Part shown: piece after piece, positions 53,737 through 64,000 of the stretch
Layout: each line of letters opens with the position of its first letter
Numbering within the stretch: position 1 is the stretch's first letter
From: Trebonia kvetii
GTDB taxonomy: Bacteria; Actinomycetota; Actinomycetes; Streptosporangiales; Streptosporangiaceae
Direction of reading: 5' to 3'
Length of the DNA: 64,000 nucleotides
NCBI RefSeq assembly: GCF_007827045.1
Contig: NZ_RPFW01000004.1
Location: forward strand, 558,001 to 622,000
Made by a program: the position numbers and the translations under genes
The notes under the pieces: generated by a model
The model's database searches: none
What the model saw: the letters and a program-made list of their open reading frames with translations, nothing else
Told to the model about the DNA's origin: nothing

Positions 53737-55155
53737 CTAGGTGACGGGGTCCGGCATCTGGCGGGCGTCCCACCCGTCGCTGTGGCCGATGACGCGATGC
53801 AGCCGGCGCTCGTACCTGGCGGGCAGCCGCCCGGTGACCCGGCCGAGGCTCCACTGGTCGCCGGAATCCCGCGGGCCCGTCCCGCGCTGCCGGTCGGCGA
53901 GCATCGCCCACGCGTACAGCGAGATCGGGTAGATGAAGTAACCGAAGCGCGTCGCGGGCGCCAGCAGGAACAGCGCTGTCAGCCCGATGGCGACCCGCCG
54001 GGCGGCGGCCGCGGGCGTGGCCGGCGGCGCGACCACCAGCGAGGCGGCGATGGCGATCCCGGCCGCGGCGAGCAGCAGCAGCGCGGCCAGGTGCCCGCCG
54101 GAACCGAGCGTGGCGAGCAGGTGGCCGGGCAGCGGGCTCGCCGCGGGTGACGTGGCCCCGGTCAAGCCGAGCGGGTAGTCCACCGTGTTCCGCAGCAGCG
54201 AGGCCGGATTGCCGAGCGCGGCGGGCGCGAGCGCCGCGACGAGCGCGGCGGCGGCCGCGAGCACCACGGCGGTGAACCTGACCGCGGCGCGCCATCCGTC
54301 GCGGGCGGCGACCATGACCGCGACGATGACGAGCGCCGGCCAGGCGGTGTACTTCATCGCGCACGCCACGCCGAGAACCAGCGCGGCCGCCGCGAAGTCA
54401 CGATTCCACCCGCGACCCGCGAGCCCGCGACCCGTGAGCCCGCGACCCGCGAGCTCCCGACCCGTGAACCCGCCCGCTTCCCACCCGCGGCCCTCCCGCG
54501 CGCCGGTGCCCCGGGCGAGCAGCGCGAGCCCCAGGCAGGTCAGCGCGATCACCGGCGGATCGGTGATCCCCATCGTCAGCGGGAACGCCATGACCGGGCA
54601 CGCCAGCCAGAACGCGGCATAGCCGAACGCCGCGCGCCCCCGCCGCGGCATACCGGGCCGGAGCGTGACCCGGAAGGTGGCGTAGAGCAGCAGGAACGTC
54701 GCCGCGATCAGCCACGGCCAGGTCTTGCCCGGCAGGCCGAGCGCCCCCGGCAGCCCGAACAGCGCCATGACCGGCAAGTACGGGTTGTAGTCGAGCCAGC
54801 CGGTGAGCCCGGACAGCGGCAGGTACGGGCTGCCATGGTGCAGCAGCAGCACGCCGGACCTGGCCACCACGGCGACATCGGGCGGCGTCGGCTCTTGCGT
54901 CATCAGCCAGATGGCCGGACCGATCAGCGCCCCCGCCACGCTGACGGCGACCGCGGCCCTGCCGCTCCACGGGCGCCCCCACGCCGTGATCGCCGCGGCG
55001 ATGGCGTAACCGCCCGCGGCCCACGTCCCCCACCAGTGATCGAGCCCGGGCCCGCTGAACAGCGCGACCCCGGCGGCGTACAACGCGAATCCTCCGTAAA
55101 GCACTGCACGGCGGCGCCCCCCGCCAAGCAACATCGATATAACCCCGTATCCCAT
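53737..55155 (-). CDS. Polytopic membrane protein, GT-C/DUF2029-like
   Basis: The 472-residue protein has about ten hydrophobic helices. Loop motifs DYNPYLPVMALFGLPGALGL and GITDPPVIALTCLGLALLA are reminiscent of GT87/DUF2029 polyprenyl-phosphate-mannose-dependent transferases, but the catalytic loop is not certain. A hydrophilic insert in the middle consists of LAGRG/LTGRG repeats from four 15-bp DNA units (54409-54468). The start is uncertain: ATG 55155 has no ribosome site and ATG 55134 is an alternative. Possible cell-envelope glycan role, by family resemblance only. Confidence 0.65.
   Translation of the reverse strand: MGYGVISMLLGGGRRRAVLYGGFALYAAGVALFSGPGLDHWWGTWAAGGYAIAAAITAWGRPWSGRAAVAVSVAGALIGPAIWLMTQEPTPPDVAVVARSGVLLLHHGSPYLPLSGLTGWLDYNPYLPVMALFGLPGALGLPGKTWPWLIAATFLLLYATFRVTLRPGMPRRGRAAFGYAAFWLACPVMAFPLTMGITDPPVIALTCLGLALLARGTGAREGRGWEAGGFTGRELAGRGLTGRGLAGRGWNRDFAAAALVLGVACAMKYTAWPALVIVAVMVAARDGWRAAVRFTAVVLAAAAALVAALAPAALGNPASLLRNTVDYPLGLTGATSPAASPLPGHLLATLGSGGHLAALLLLAAAGIAIAASLVVAPPATPAAAARRVAIGLTALFLLAPATRFGYFIYPISLYAWAMLADRQRGTGPRDSGDQWSLGRVTGRLPARYERRLHRVIGHSDGWDARQMPDPVT
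54409..54468. repeat. Four 15-bp coding tandem units
   Basis: Unit CCCGCGACCCGCGAG and variants; encodes GRG-type repeats in a loop of the membrane protein. Confidence 0.85.
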
Positions 55156-55556
55156 GTGTCGAGCATGTCAGGCGCCGATTAAGCGCGACGATAGGGTTAA
55201 ACCCCGAATTAACCCGGAGGCTAGGTACACCCCGGCTGAGTATCTGGCTTCACGTCGGCTGAGTATCTGGCCGCACGTCGAAGGCGGTCTGGAACAGATA
55301 GGCGGTCGCCAGGCTACGGTCCGGCCGCCATGGCTCGGCGATCGTCAGCACCTCCTGCTGGCTCGGAACTCATCCGCCATCTAAGCACCCGCACCGCCCG
55401 CCACGGAATGTCGGACCCGCACCGTAGAGTTGAAATGGTGGGCCGCCGCCGGGGACACGCGGCAGGCGAGCCGTCCCGAGCATGAGAACCACCGATAACA
55501 AGCGGTGGCAGAGTTTGGCGAGCAGAGTTGGCTAGCAGAGTCGAGGAGATGACGTC
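55156..55556 (+). promoter_or_regulatory. 401-base uvrB upstream region
   Basis: No gene. Two 23-bp tandem units (55233-55278, differing at two or three bases), a -10-like TAGAGT (55425-55430), and a hairpin CCACCG-n8-CGGTGG (55489-55508). No LexA-type GAAC-n4-GTTC box is visible. Confidence 0.5.
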
Positions 55557-57680
55557 ATGCGCCCGGTAACCGACCTGCAGCGGAAGGTGGCGCCGTTCGA
55601 GGTCGTCACCGAGATGACCCCGGCCGGCGACCAGCCGACCGCGATCGCGCAGATCGCCGAGCGGATCGGCGACGGCGAGAAGGACACGGTCCTGCTGGGC
55701 GCGACGGGCACCGGCAAGACGGCGACGGTGGCGTGGGTGGCCGAGCAGCTACAGCGCCCGGTGCTCGTCATGCTGCCGAACAAGACGCTCGCCGCCCAGT
55801 TCGCCAACGAGCTGCGCGAGATGCTGCCGCACAACGCGGTCGAGTACTTCGTCTCCTACTACGACTACTACCAGCCCGAGGCGTACATCCCGCAGACCGA
55901 CACCTACATCGAGAAGGACTCCTCGATCAACGACGAGGTCGAGCGGCTGCGCCACTCGGCCACCAACAGCCTGCTGACCAGGCGCGACACCATCGTCGTG
56001 GCCTCCGTCTCGTGCATCTACGGCCTCGGCACGCCGCAGGAGTACGTCGACCGGATGCTCAAGGTCAAGATCGGCGACACGATCGAGCGCGACCAGCTGC
56101 TGCGCAAGCTGGTTGGCATGCAGTACACCCGCAACGACATCGCGTTCACCCGCGGCACGTTCCGGGTCCGCGGCGACACCATCGAGATCATCCCGCAGTA
56201 CGAGGAGCTCGCGGTGCGGATCGAGATGTTCGGCGACGAGGTCGAGCGGCTGTCCACGCTGCACCCGCTGACCGGCGAGGTGGTCAGCGAGGACGAGGAG
56301 CTGTACGTCTTCCCCGCCAGCCACTACGTGGCGGGCGACGAGCGGATGGAACGGGCCGTCAACGGCATCGAGGCCGAGCTGGCCGAGCGGCTCGGCGAGC
56401 TCGAGCGGCAGGGCAAGCTGCTCGAGGCGCAGCGGCTGCGGATGCGCACCACCTACGACATCGAGATGATGCGCCAGGTCGGCAGCTGCTCCGGCATCGA
56501 GAACTACTCGCGGCACATCGACGGCCGCGGCCCTGGCACTCCGCCGAACACGCTGCTCGACTACTTCCCCGAGGACTTCGTCCTGGTCATCGACGAGTCG
56601 CACCAGACGGTGCCGCAGATCGGCGCGATGTACGAGGGCGACATGTCCCGCAAGCGGATGCTCATCGAGCACGGCTTCCGGCTGCCGAGCGCCGCCGATA
56701 ACCGCCCGCTCACCTGGGACGAGTTCTGCGAGCGGATCGGCCAGACGATCTACCTGTCGGCCACGCCGGGACCGTACGAGATGACACGCGTCGCCGGCGA
56801 GGTGGTCGAGCAGGTCATCAGGCCCACCGGCCTCATCGACCCGCAGGTCATCATCAAGCCGACCCGCGGCCAGATCGACGACCTGCTCGAGGAGATCAGG
56901 CAGCGCACCGAGCGCAACGAGCGCGTCCTTGTCACCACGCTGACCAAGAAGATGTCCGAGGACCTCACCGACTACCTGCTCGAGAACGGCGTGCGGGCCA
57001 GGTACCTGCACAGCGAGGTCGACACGTTGCGCCGCATCGAGCTGCTGCGCGAGCTGCGGCTTGGCGAGTACGACGTGCTCGTCGGCATCAACCTGCTCCG
57101 CGAGGGACTCGACCTGCCCGAGGTCTCCCTGGTGGCGATCCTCGACGCGGACAAGGAGGGCTTCCTTCGCTCGCCCACCAGCCTCATCCAGACCATCGGC
57201 CGCGCCGCCCGTAACATCAACGGCGAGGTCCACATGTACGCGGACAAGATCACCAACGCGATGCAGCACGCGATCGACGAGACCAACCGCCGCCGCGAGA
57301 AGCAGGTCGCCTACAACACGGCCAACGGCATCGACCCGCAGCCGCTGCGCAAGAAGATCGCCGACATCCTCGACGCGATCATCCGCGAGGACGCGGACAC
57401 CCAGGAGCTGATCGGCGGTGGCGGCCGCCAGCAGTCGCGGGGCAAGTCCCCGGTCCCCGGCCTGTCCTCGCGCGCCAGGGCGGCCGCGCAGGGCGCGGGC
57501 GAGCAGCCGTTCGCACCCACAGGCGAGGCACGCGGCGACCTGGTGGCCCTCATTGGCCAGCTCACCGACCAGATGCACGCCGCCGCGGCGGAGCTGCAGT
57601 TCGAGGCCGCCGCCCGGCTCCGCGACGAGATCAAGGACCTCAAGCGCGAACTGCGCGGCATGGAAGCCGCTGGCGTCTAA
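55557..57680 (+). CDS. uvrB: UvrABC system protein B
   Basis: DNA damage-verifying helicase of nucleotide excision repair. The 707 residues show Walker [16 protein letters not shown], the beta-hairpin region [32 protein letters not shown] (DExH-like), LYLSATPG-type motif, [17 protein letters not shown] and [10 protein letters not shown]. The C-terminal UVR domain ([19 protein letters not shown]) binds UvrC. ATG 55557 has GAGGAG upstream. Confidence 0.97.
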   Translation: MRPVTDLQRKVAPFEVVTEMTPAGDQPTAIAQIAERIGDGEKDTVLLGATGTGKTATVAWVAEQLQRPVLVMLPNKTLAAQFANELREMLPHNAVEYFVSYYDYYQPEAYIPQTDTYIEKDSSINDEVERLRHSATNSLLTRRDTIVVASVSCIYGLGTPQEYVDRMLKVKIGDTIERDQLLRKLVGMQYTRNDIAFTRGTFRVRGDTIEIIPQYEELAVRIEMFGDEVERLSTLHPLTGEVVSEDEELYVFPASHYVAGDERMERAVNGIEAELAERLGELERQGKLLEAQRLRMRTTYDIEMMRQVGSCSGIENYSRHIDGRGPGTPPNTLLDYFPEDFVLVIDESHQTVPQIGAMYEGDMSRKRMLIEHGFRLPSAADNRPLTWDEFCERIGQTIYLSATPGPYEMTRVAGEVVEQVIRPTGLIDPQVIIKPTRGQIDDLLEEIRQRTERNERVLVTTLTKKMSEDLTDYLLENGVRARYLHSEVDTLRRIELLRELRLGEYDVLVGINLLREGLDLPEVSLVAILDADKEGFLRSPTSLIQTIGRAARNINGEVHMYADKITNAMQHAIDETNRRREKQVAYNTANGIDPQPLRKKIADILDAIIREDADTQELIGGGGRQQSRGKSPVPGLSSRARAAAQGAGEQPFAPTGEARGDLVALIGQLTDQMHAAAAELQFEAAARLRDEIKDLKRELRGMEAAGV

Positions 57681-57828
57681 CCGGATCATCCCGAACGGGT
57701 TCGGGTTTACCCGTCCCGCATCACGGCGATGTCACCATGACGGTGATGCCCCATAAAGAGGGATTTAGCGGGCGGTAGAGTGCACCGCGAAGGCGCCGCA
57801 CTCCGGGCGCGTTCGTGGGAGGTAGTTC

Positions 57829-58809
57829 ATGCCCTGGGTGGTTCGGGAGGCGGTGCGCGACATCAACCGCGCCGTCGGCCGGCGTTGGCACGCCATCGAC
57901 CCGCTGCTGCCCGACCCCTCGGCGCTGCCGGCCGGCTGCGGCGAACCGCTGGTCGTCAACGGCGAGAACGGCCGCATCGCCGGGCTCGGCGTCTGCGTCC
58001 ACCAGCACGTTCCGCCCCAGTCACTCAACCAGACCTGGGGCGCGGCCGACCGGTTCACGCTGGTGCCGCGGCTGCCGGGACAGGACATCGCGGTTGCCGC
58101 CGGGCAATTGCTCGTCCAGTGGCGCGACCACCTGGCGGGCATCGGCGCCGCCCGCGGCCCCGACACGTCGGCGAGCGTGGTCTGGCCGAGCCTGGACATC
58201 GGCGGCGTGGGCGCCCTGCTGCGGCACGGGCTGCAGCCGCTCACCGTGATCGCCGCCAGGACCAGGCCGAACGGGCCGCCGCCAGCGCCACGTCGCGCCT
58301 ACGGCGTCACGATCAGGGAGGCGGGCCCGGCGGACGAGGAGCAGATCCTCGACCTGGAACTGCGGCTGATCCGCTACGACATGCACTTCGGCGGCCCGGT
58401 GTGGCGCCAGGCCACCGCCAGGCTGGTCCGCGAGGAGATCCACGGCTCACTGGAGCGTGGTGCTCTCGACCACGGGGTCAGCTGGACGTGGCTCGCCGAG
58501 CGCAACGGGCGCGCCGTCGGCCTGCTCGTCGCACAGCCCCCGCAGGACGCGGGCTGGATCGCCGGCATGACGAGCAGGTCACCCGCCGCCTACCTGCAGA
58601 CCATGTTCGTTGAGGGGCAGGAACGCGGCACGGGCATCGGCGCCGCCCTGGTCAGGAACCTGCACGCGAGGCTGGACGGCATGGGCGTCGCGGTCACGCT
58701 GCTGCACCACAGCCAGGTCAACCCGCTGTCCGCCCCGTTCTGGTACCGGATGGGCTACCGCCCGCTATGGACGAGCTGGGAGGCCCGCCCGGCGAGCGCG
58801 CTGCGTTAG
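57829..58809 (+). CDS. GNAT-family acetyltransferase with N-terminal extra domain
   Basis: Acetyl-CoA-dependent transferase of unknown substrate. ATG 57829 has GGGAGGTAG upstream and a -10-like TAGAGT at 57776-57781. Residues 1-150 form a divergent, possibly GNAT-derived domain; residues about 160-326 are the catalytic GNAT fold, with the CoA loop QERGTGIGAALVRNL and FWYRMGYRPLW. The double-domain plan recurs in actinobacterial GNAT proteins. Confidence 0.85.
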   Translation: MPWVVREAVRDINRAVGRRWHAIDPLLPDPSALPAGCGEPLVVNGENGRIAGLGVCVHQHVPPQSLNQTWGAADRFTLVPRLPGQDIAVAAGQLLVQWRDHLAGIGAARGPDTSASVVWPSLDIGGVGALLRHGLQPLTVIAARTRPNGPPPAPRRAYGVTIREAGPADEEQILDLELRLIRYDMHFGGPVWRQATARLVREEIHGSLERGALDHGVSWTWLAERNGRAVGLLVAQPPQDAGWIAGMTSRSPAAYLQTMFVEGQERGTGIGAALVRNLHARLDGMGVAVTLLHHSQVNPLSAPFWYRMGYRPLWTSWEARPASALR

Positions 58810-58874
58810 CTTGCGGAGGGACGAGCTGGCTGAAGGCGGGCTGATAGCTCGCTGAAGGCTTATGGCGGGCGGGG

Positions 58875-58880
58875 TAGGCT
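58875..58880 (+). promoter_or_regulatory. -10 box TAGGCT of the DMT gene, leaderless
   Basis: TAGGCT, six bases, then GTG 58887; no ribosome site. Confidence 0.6.
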
Positions 58881-58886
58881 TGGTGT

Positions 58887-59795
58887 GTGGTCATTAGCCT
58901 GATCGCCGCGGTGGTCTCGGCGCTTTGCTACGGGATCGCGTCGGTCATGCAGGCCGTCGCCGTGCGCGAGGCGAGCAACCGGTCGCTCGCCCAGGCGAGC
59001 GCCGGCGGGATCGACCCCGGCCTGGTGCCGCGCATGCTCGGCCAGTGGCGATTCGTGGTGAGCGTGCTGATCGACCTGCTCGGCTTCATCGCCCAGCTCG
59101 TCGCGCTGCGCCGGCTACCGCTGTTCGCGGTTCAGGCGATAGTGGCGGCCAACCTGGCGGTGATCGCGGTCGTTGCCACGGTCGTCATCGGCGTCACCCT
59201 GTCGCTGCGCGAATGGCTCGCCGTCACCGGCGTGGTGGCCGGCGTGGGACTGCTCGGCTCCTCCGCGGGCGCGGAGGGCGCCAGCCACCCTGGTGTCGCG
59301 TTCAAGATCGCGCTGATCGCCGCGACCGGGGTGGTCTGCCTTTGCGGACTCGTCGCGGCCCGGGTGCTTCGCGACCCGGCGCGCACCCTAGTCCTCGGCA
59401 CGGTGGCCGGCTTCGGTTTCGGCGCGGTCGGCGTCGCGGCGCGGGTGCTCAACGGATTCGCGCCGCTCACCCTGGCGCGCGACCCCGCCGCGTACGCGGT
59501 CGCCGCGGCGGGCATCGTGTCGTTCGTCTTCTACGCGACGGCGCTCGAGGGCGGCAGCGTCACCGTCGCCACCTCGGCCGTCGTGCTCGCGGAAACCCTG
59601 CCGCCCGCGGCGGTCGGCGTGATCTTCCTCGGCGACACCACGCGTCCGGGGCTCACGCCGGTGGCCGCGATCGGCTTCGCGGTCGCGGTCGCCAGCGCGG
59701 TCATGCTGGCCAGGTTCGGCGAGGCGGACCACGCGCCCGGCCATGGCGAGGGCCAGCAGGAGCTGCGCCAGGCCCGCCCGGCGCCAAGCAGGTGA
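58887..59795 (+). CDS. DMT-like membrane transporter
   Basis: About nine to ten hydrophobic helices in 302 residues, starting AVVSALCYGIASVMQAVAV, which is like EamA/DMT superfamily transporters. An inner repeat is visible (LAVIAVVATVVIGVTLSLREW against LAETLPPAAVGVIFLGD, each followed by a helix). No substrate can be named. It lies between GNAT and pyrG in the same direction but has its own leaderless-type promoter. Confidence 0.75.
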   Translation: MVISLIAAVVSALCYGIASVMQAVAVREASNRSLAQASAGGIDPGLVPRMLGQWRFVVSVLIDLLGFIAQLVALRRLPLFAVQAIVAANLAVIAVVATVVIGVTLSLREWLAVTGVVAGVGLLGSSAGAEGASHPGVAFKIALIAATGVVCLCGLVAARVLRDPARTLVLGTVAGFGFGAVGVAARVLNGFAPLTLARDPAAYAVAAAGIVSFVFYATALEGGSVTVATSAVVLAETLPPAAVGVIFLGDTTRPGLTPVAAIGFAVAVASAVMLARFGEADHAPGHGEGQQELRQARPAPSR

Positions 59796-59805
59796 ACGCT
59801 CGTGA

Positions 59806-61626
<1,821 letters not shown>

Positions 61627-61629
61627 CCC

Positions 61630-61635
61630 TAGGCT
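61630..61635 (+). promoter_or_regulatory. -10 box TAGGCT of the Nudix gene, leaderless
   Basis: TAGGCT, six bases, then ATG 61642; it starts just after the pyrG stop. Confidence 0.6.
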
Positions 61636-61641
61636 TCGGCC

Positions 61642-62244
61642 ATGGTCTCTGATCTCCCCCCGGACAGCTGGCCGGTAGCCGCCAGCGAGGAACAGTTCAG
61701 CAACTGGCTGATCGCGGTCAGGAACGACAAGGTCCGGCTGCCCGACGGCGAGCACGCCGACCGGACCGTGGTCACGCACATCGGCGCCGTCGCGGTCCTC
61801 GCGCTCGACGAGCAGGACCGGGTGCTGATGATCCGCCAGTACCGGCACCCGGTGGCCAGGGAGCTGTGGGAGATCCCGGCCGGGCTGCGCGACGTCTCGG
61901 GCGAGGCGCTCGTCGACACCGCGCGCCGTGAGCTGCTCGAGGAGACCGGGTACGCCGCACGCGAGTGGCAGGTGCTCATCGACTCCTACGCCTCGCCGGG
62001 GATCACAAACGAGCGGATCAGGATCTTCCTGGCCCGCGGGCTGGCCGCCGCGGAATCGGGGTATCAGCGGGTGGGCGAGGAGAAGTTCCTGCGCACCGCC
62101 TGGGTCCCGCTGACGGAGGCGATGCGGGCCGCACTCGCGGGAAAATTGCACAACGGCTCGACTATCCAAGGTGTTCTTGCTGGGTATATCGCAGCGACAG
62201 AAGGATTTTCAGGGCTTCGCCCCGCGGACGCGACGGAGGAGTAG
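61642..62244 (+). CDS. Nudix hydrolase, ADP-ribose pyrophosphatase-like
   Basis: Cleaves nucleoside diphosphate derivatives; ADP-ribose is the likely substrate by family. The Nudix box is GLRDVSGEALVDTARRELLE followed by ETGY. Upstream VLMIRQYRHPVARELWEIPAG is typical of ADP-ribose pyrophosphatases. The glycine is one residue further from the first Glu than in the strict consensus, a common actinobacterial form. It is 200 residues long, in the pyrG-nudix-xerD order often seen in actinobacteria, with ald inserted before xerD. Confidence 0.92.
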   Translation: MVSDLPPDSWPVAASEEQFSNWLIAVRNDKVRLPDGEHADRTVVTHIGAVAVLALDEQDRVLMIRQYRHPVARELWEIPAGLRDVSGEALVDTARRELLEETGYAAREWQVLIDSYASPGITNERIRIFLARGLAAAESGYQRVGEEKFLRTAWVPLTEAMRAALAGKLHNGSTIQGVLAGYIAATEGFSGLRPADATEE

Positions 62245-62298
62245 CCGCGCTTGCGGCTGCCGCCACCGACCCCAGGGGCTTGACGGGAACGGTGACTC

Positions 62299-63414
62299 AT
62301 GAAGGTCGGGGTGCCTCGCGAGGTCAAGAACAACGAGTTCCGGGTGGCGATCACGCCTGCGGGGGTGCACGAGCTTGTGCGCTCGGGTCACGAGGTGGTC
62401 ATCGAGGCGGGCGCGGGCGAGGGGTCCTCGCTGCCCGATGAGGAGTTCACCGCGGCTGGTGCGGCGATCTTGCCCACCGCCGACGATGTGTGGGGCGCGG
62501 CCAACCTGGTGCTCAAGGTCAAGGAGCCGGTGCCCGAGGAGTACGAGCGGATGCGGGCGGGCCAGGTGCTGTTCACCTACCTGCACCTGGCCGCCTCCAA
62601 GGAGTGCACCGACGCGCTGCTGACCAGCCGCGTCACCGCGATCGCCTACGAGACCGTGCAGCTCGGCGACGGCTCGCTGCCGCTGCTGGCGCCCATGTCG
62701 GAGGTGGCGGGCCGGATGGCGCCGCAGGTGGGCGCGCACCACCTGCAGCGCGACGGCGGCGGCCGCGGCGTGCTGATGGGCGGCGTGACCGGGGTGTACG
62801 CGGCGAAGGTGGTCGTGCTCGGCGCGGGCATCGCGGGGATGAGCTCGGCGACGATCGCGCTCGGCATGCAGGCCGAGGTGCTGCTGCTGGACAAGAACGT
62901 CGCGCGGCTGCGCGGCGCGGATGCCATCTACCAGGGCTACTGCCAGACGGTCGCGTCGAGCGCCTACGAGGTCGAGCGGGCCGTGATCGACGCCGACCTG
63001 GTGATCGGCGCGGTCCTCGTCCCCGGCGCGAAGGCGCCCAAACTGGTCAGCAACGACCTGGTTTCCCGGATGAAGGCGGGCTCGGTGCTCGTCGACATCT
63101 CCATCGACCAGGGCGGCTGCTTCGAGGATTCCCGCCCGACCACCCACGACAATCCGACCTACCGGGTGCACGACTCGATCTTCTACTGCGTGGCGAACAT
63201 GCCGGGCGCGGTCCCGCACACCTCGACCTACGCGCTGACCAACGTGACCCTGCCCTACACGGTGGAGATCGCCAACCGGGGCTGGCGCGATGCGCTGCGC
63301 AACGACGAGGCGCTCGCCCTTGGCCTGAACACCCACGACGGCGCAGTCACCTGCGCGCCGGTCGCCGAGGCGCACGGCATGACCTACACACCCGTCAGCG
63401 CGCTGCTCGGATAA
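62299..63414 (+). CDS. ald: Alanine dehydrogenase
   Basis: NAD-dependent interconversion of alanine with pyruvate and ammonium. The 371 residues show the start [30 protein letters not shown], and the NAD-binding [20 protein letters not shown], followed by a short Asp segment for the ribose. The substrate His/Lys motifs are in TYLHLA and VKEP. ATG 62299 has only a weak GACGGGAACGG upstream. The stop codon lies inside GATAACAGCAA, a motif found twice elsewhere in the window. Confidence 0.96.
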   Translation: MKVGVPREVKNNEFRVAITPAGVHELVRSGHEVVIEAGAGEGSSLPDEEFTAAGAAILPTADDVWGAANLVLKVKEPVPEEYERMRAGQVLFTYLHLAASKECTDALLTSRVTAIAYETVQLGDGSLPLLAPMSEVAGRMAPQVGAHHLQRDGGGRGVLMGGVTGVYAAKVVVLGAGIAGMSSATIALGMQAEVLLLDKNVARLRGADAIYQGYCQTVASSAYEVERAVIDADLVIGAVLVPGAKAPKLVSNDLVSRMKAGSVLVDISIDQGGCFEDSRPTTHDNPTYRVHDSIFYCVANMPGAVPHTSTYALTNVTLPYTVEIANRGWRDALRNDEALALGLNTHDGAVTCAPVAEAHGMTYTPVSALLG

Positions 63415-63430
63415 CAGCAACATTCGCGAA

Positions 63431-63487
63431 GCGCGACATGTCCTGCGGAGCGCGGCATGTCCCGTGCGGCGCGACATGTCGCGCGGA
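63431..63487. promoter_or_regulatory. Three 19-bp repeats with ACATGTC core upstream of xerD
   Basis: Copies begin at 63431, 63450 and 63469 (GCGCGACATGTC, with one base change in the middle copy). The last forms a perfect 16-base palindrome GCGCGACATGTCGCGC (63469-63484). The array lies 31-87 bases before the xerD start. Confidence 0.6.
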
Positions 63488-63504
63488 GCGCGGAGGCGAC
63501 CGGC

Positions 63505-63510
63505 TACGAT
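63505..63510 (+). promoter_or_regulatory. -10 box TACGAT of xerD, leaderless
   Basis: TACGAT, seven bases, then GTG 63518. Confidence 0.55.
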
Positions 63511-63517
63511 CCCCGGT

Positions 63518-64000
63518 GTGGTGAGCGTGGCGGAGGGGGTGCGCAGGTACCTCGAGCACCTGGTCGTTGAGCGCGGCCTCGCGGCCAACACGGTCGAGTC
63601 CTACGGGCGGGACCTGCGCCGGTACACCGCTGTGCTCGCCGCGCGCGGCAGGACCGACATCGCGGAGGTCACCGCGCTCGACGTCGCGGAATTCCGCGCC
63701 GCGCTCGCGGCGGGCGACGAGGAGCACCCGCCGCTGTCGGTGAGCTCGATCGGCAGGGCGGTCGTCGCGGTCCGCGGCCTGCACGCGTTCGCGCTCGCCG
63801 ACCGCCTCGCCGCGGCCGACCCGGCGCGCGAGGTGACGCCGCCCGCACCCGCCAGGCGGCTGCCGAAGGCGATCAGCGTCGACGCGGTGGAGCGCCTGCT
63901 CGACGCAGCGGGGTCGACGGCGGACGCCGACCCGCGGGTGCTGCGGGACCGCGCCCTGCTCGAGTTTCTTTACGGCACGGGCGCGCGCATCTCCGAGGCG
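63518..64000 (+). CDS. xerD: Tyrosine recombinase XerD, partial
   Basis: Site-specific recombinase for chromosome dimer resolution, cut by the right edge after 161 codons. The N-terminal SAM-like domain is recognisable (RRYLEHLVVERGLAANTVES then YGRDLRRY), followed by PKAISVDAVERLL and the start of the catalytic domain with the Arg motif FLYGTGARISEA. GTG 63518 or the next codon GTG 63521 is the start; TACGAT is seven bases before 63518. The catalytic Tyr lies outside the window. Confidence 0.9.
   Translation, partial: MVSVAEGVRRYLEHLVVERGLAANTVESYGRDLRRYTAVLAARGRTDIAEVTALDVAEFRAALAAGDEEHPPLSVSSIGRAVVAVRGLHAFALADRLAAADPAREVTPPAPARRLPKAISVDAVERLLDAAGSTADADPRVLRDRALLEFLYGTGARISEA

Noticed and set aside
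55381-55556. SOS (LexA) box of uvrB
   Set aside because: No GAAC-n4-GTTC palindrome is present; the CCACCG/CGGTGG hairpin does not match.
55749-57689. 646-codon minus-strand frame opposite uvrB
   Set aside because: Antisense shadow; no ribosome site, no domain.

Overview
The window is a GC-rich chromosomal segment of an actinobacterium. The evidence is the run hisD-hisC-hisB-hisH-priA-hisF-hisI-TIGR02234-trpC-trpB-trpA-gltB-gltD, the bifunctional priA, a polyphosphate glucokinase, PknG, a TIGR03085 protein, an ANTAR regulator next to polA, and many apparently leaderless genes with a TAnnnT box 6-8 bases before the start codon. The genes suggest a filamentous lineage near Streptosporangiales or Streptomycetales, but the order cannot be fixed from sequence alone.

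Layout. 1-4.4 kb: two related low-complexity proteins on the minus strand (the first runs off the left edge), a small membrane protein, a lipoprotein, and an ECF (SigE-family) sigma factor coupled to a membrane anti-sigma-like protein. 4.4-18.1 kb: histidine and tryptophan synthesis, interrupted by a zinc-ribbon protein, a LysM cell-wall protein, ppgK, a small membrane protein and a TIGR03085 protein. trpE and lgt, often found in this array in related genera, are absent. 18.7-24.7 kb: glutamate synthase gltBD. 24.9-40.6 kb: a signalling cluster around pyk. 40.6-43.1 kb: a VapBC-type pair, an unusual tRNA, pdtaR, and a gap with a tandemly repeated structured element. 43.1-49.7 kb: polA, rpsA and a secreted GH64-like glucanase. 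49.8-55.2 kb: coaE, a lipoprotein, a PF04672-type methyltransferase, a small protein, a MerR-methyltransferase fusion and a polytopic membrane protein. 55.6-64 kb: uvrB, a GNAT enzyme, a DMT-like transporter, pyrG, a Nudix hydrolase, ald and the start of xerD.

The most interesting part is 24.9-40.6 kb. It has a GlnX-like four-helix membrane sensor overlapping a GlnH-like lipoprotein, beside gltBD and pyk. Next come a zinc-ribbon PP2C phosphatase, a coiled-coil protein overlapping pknG, a vWA protein, and a zinc-ribbon FHA protein of GarA type. A second sensor module then pairs a PstS-like phosphate-binding lipoprotein with a paralogous GlnX, followed by a soluble kinase ending in a degenerate FHA domain. 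In mycobacteria GlnH-GlnX-PknG-GarA couples external amino acids to glutamate metabolism. Here the circuit appears duplicated and re-aimed at a second ligand, probably phosphate, and joined to a vWA/PP2C/kinase triad.

Other notable items are a MerR-methyltransferase fusion with a textbook MerR promoter, a 25-codon ORF bridging hisB and hisH, perfect short tandem repeats at many gene ends and promoters, and several strong palindromes.
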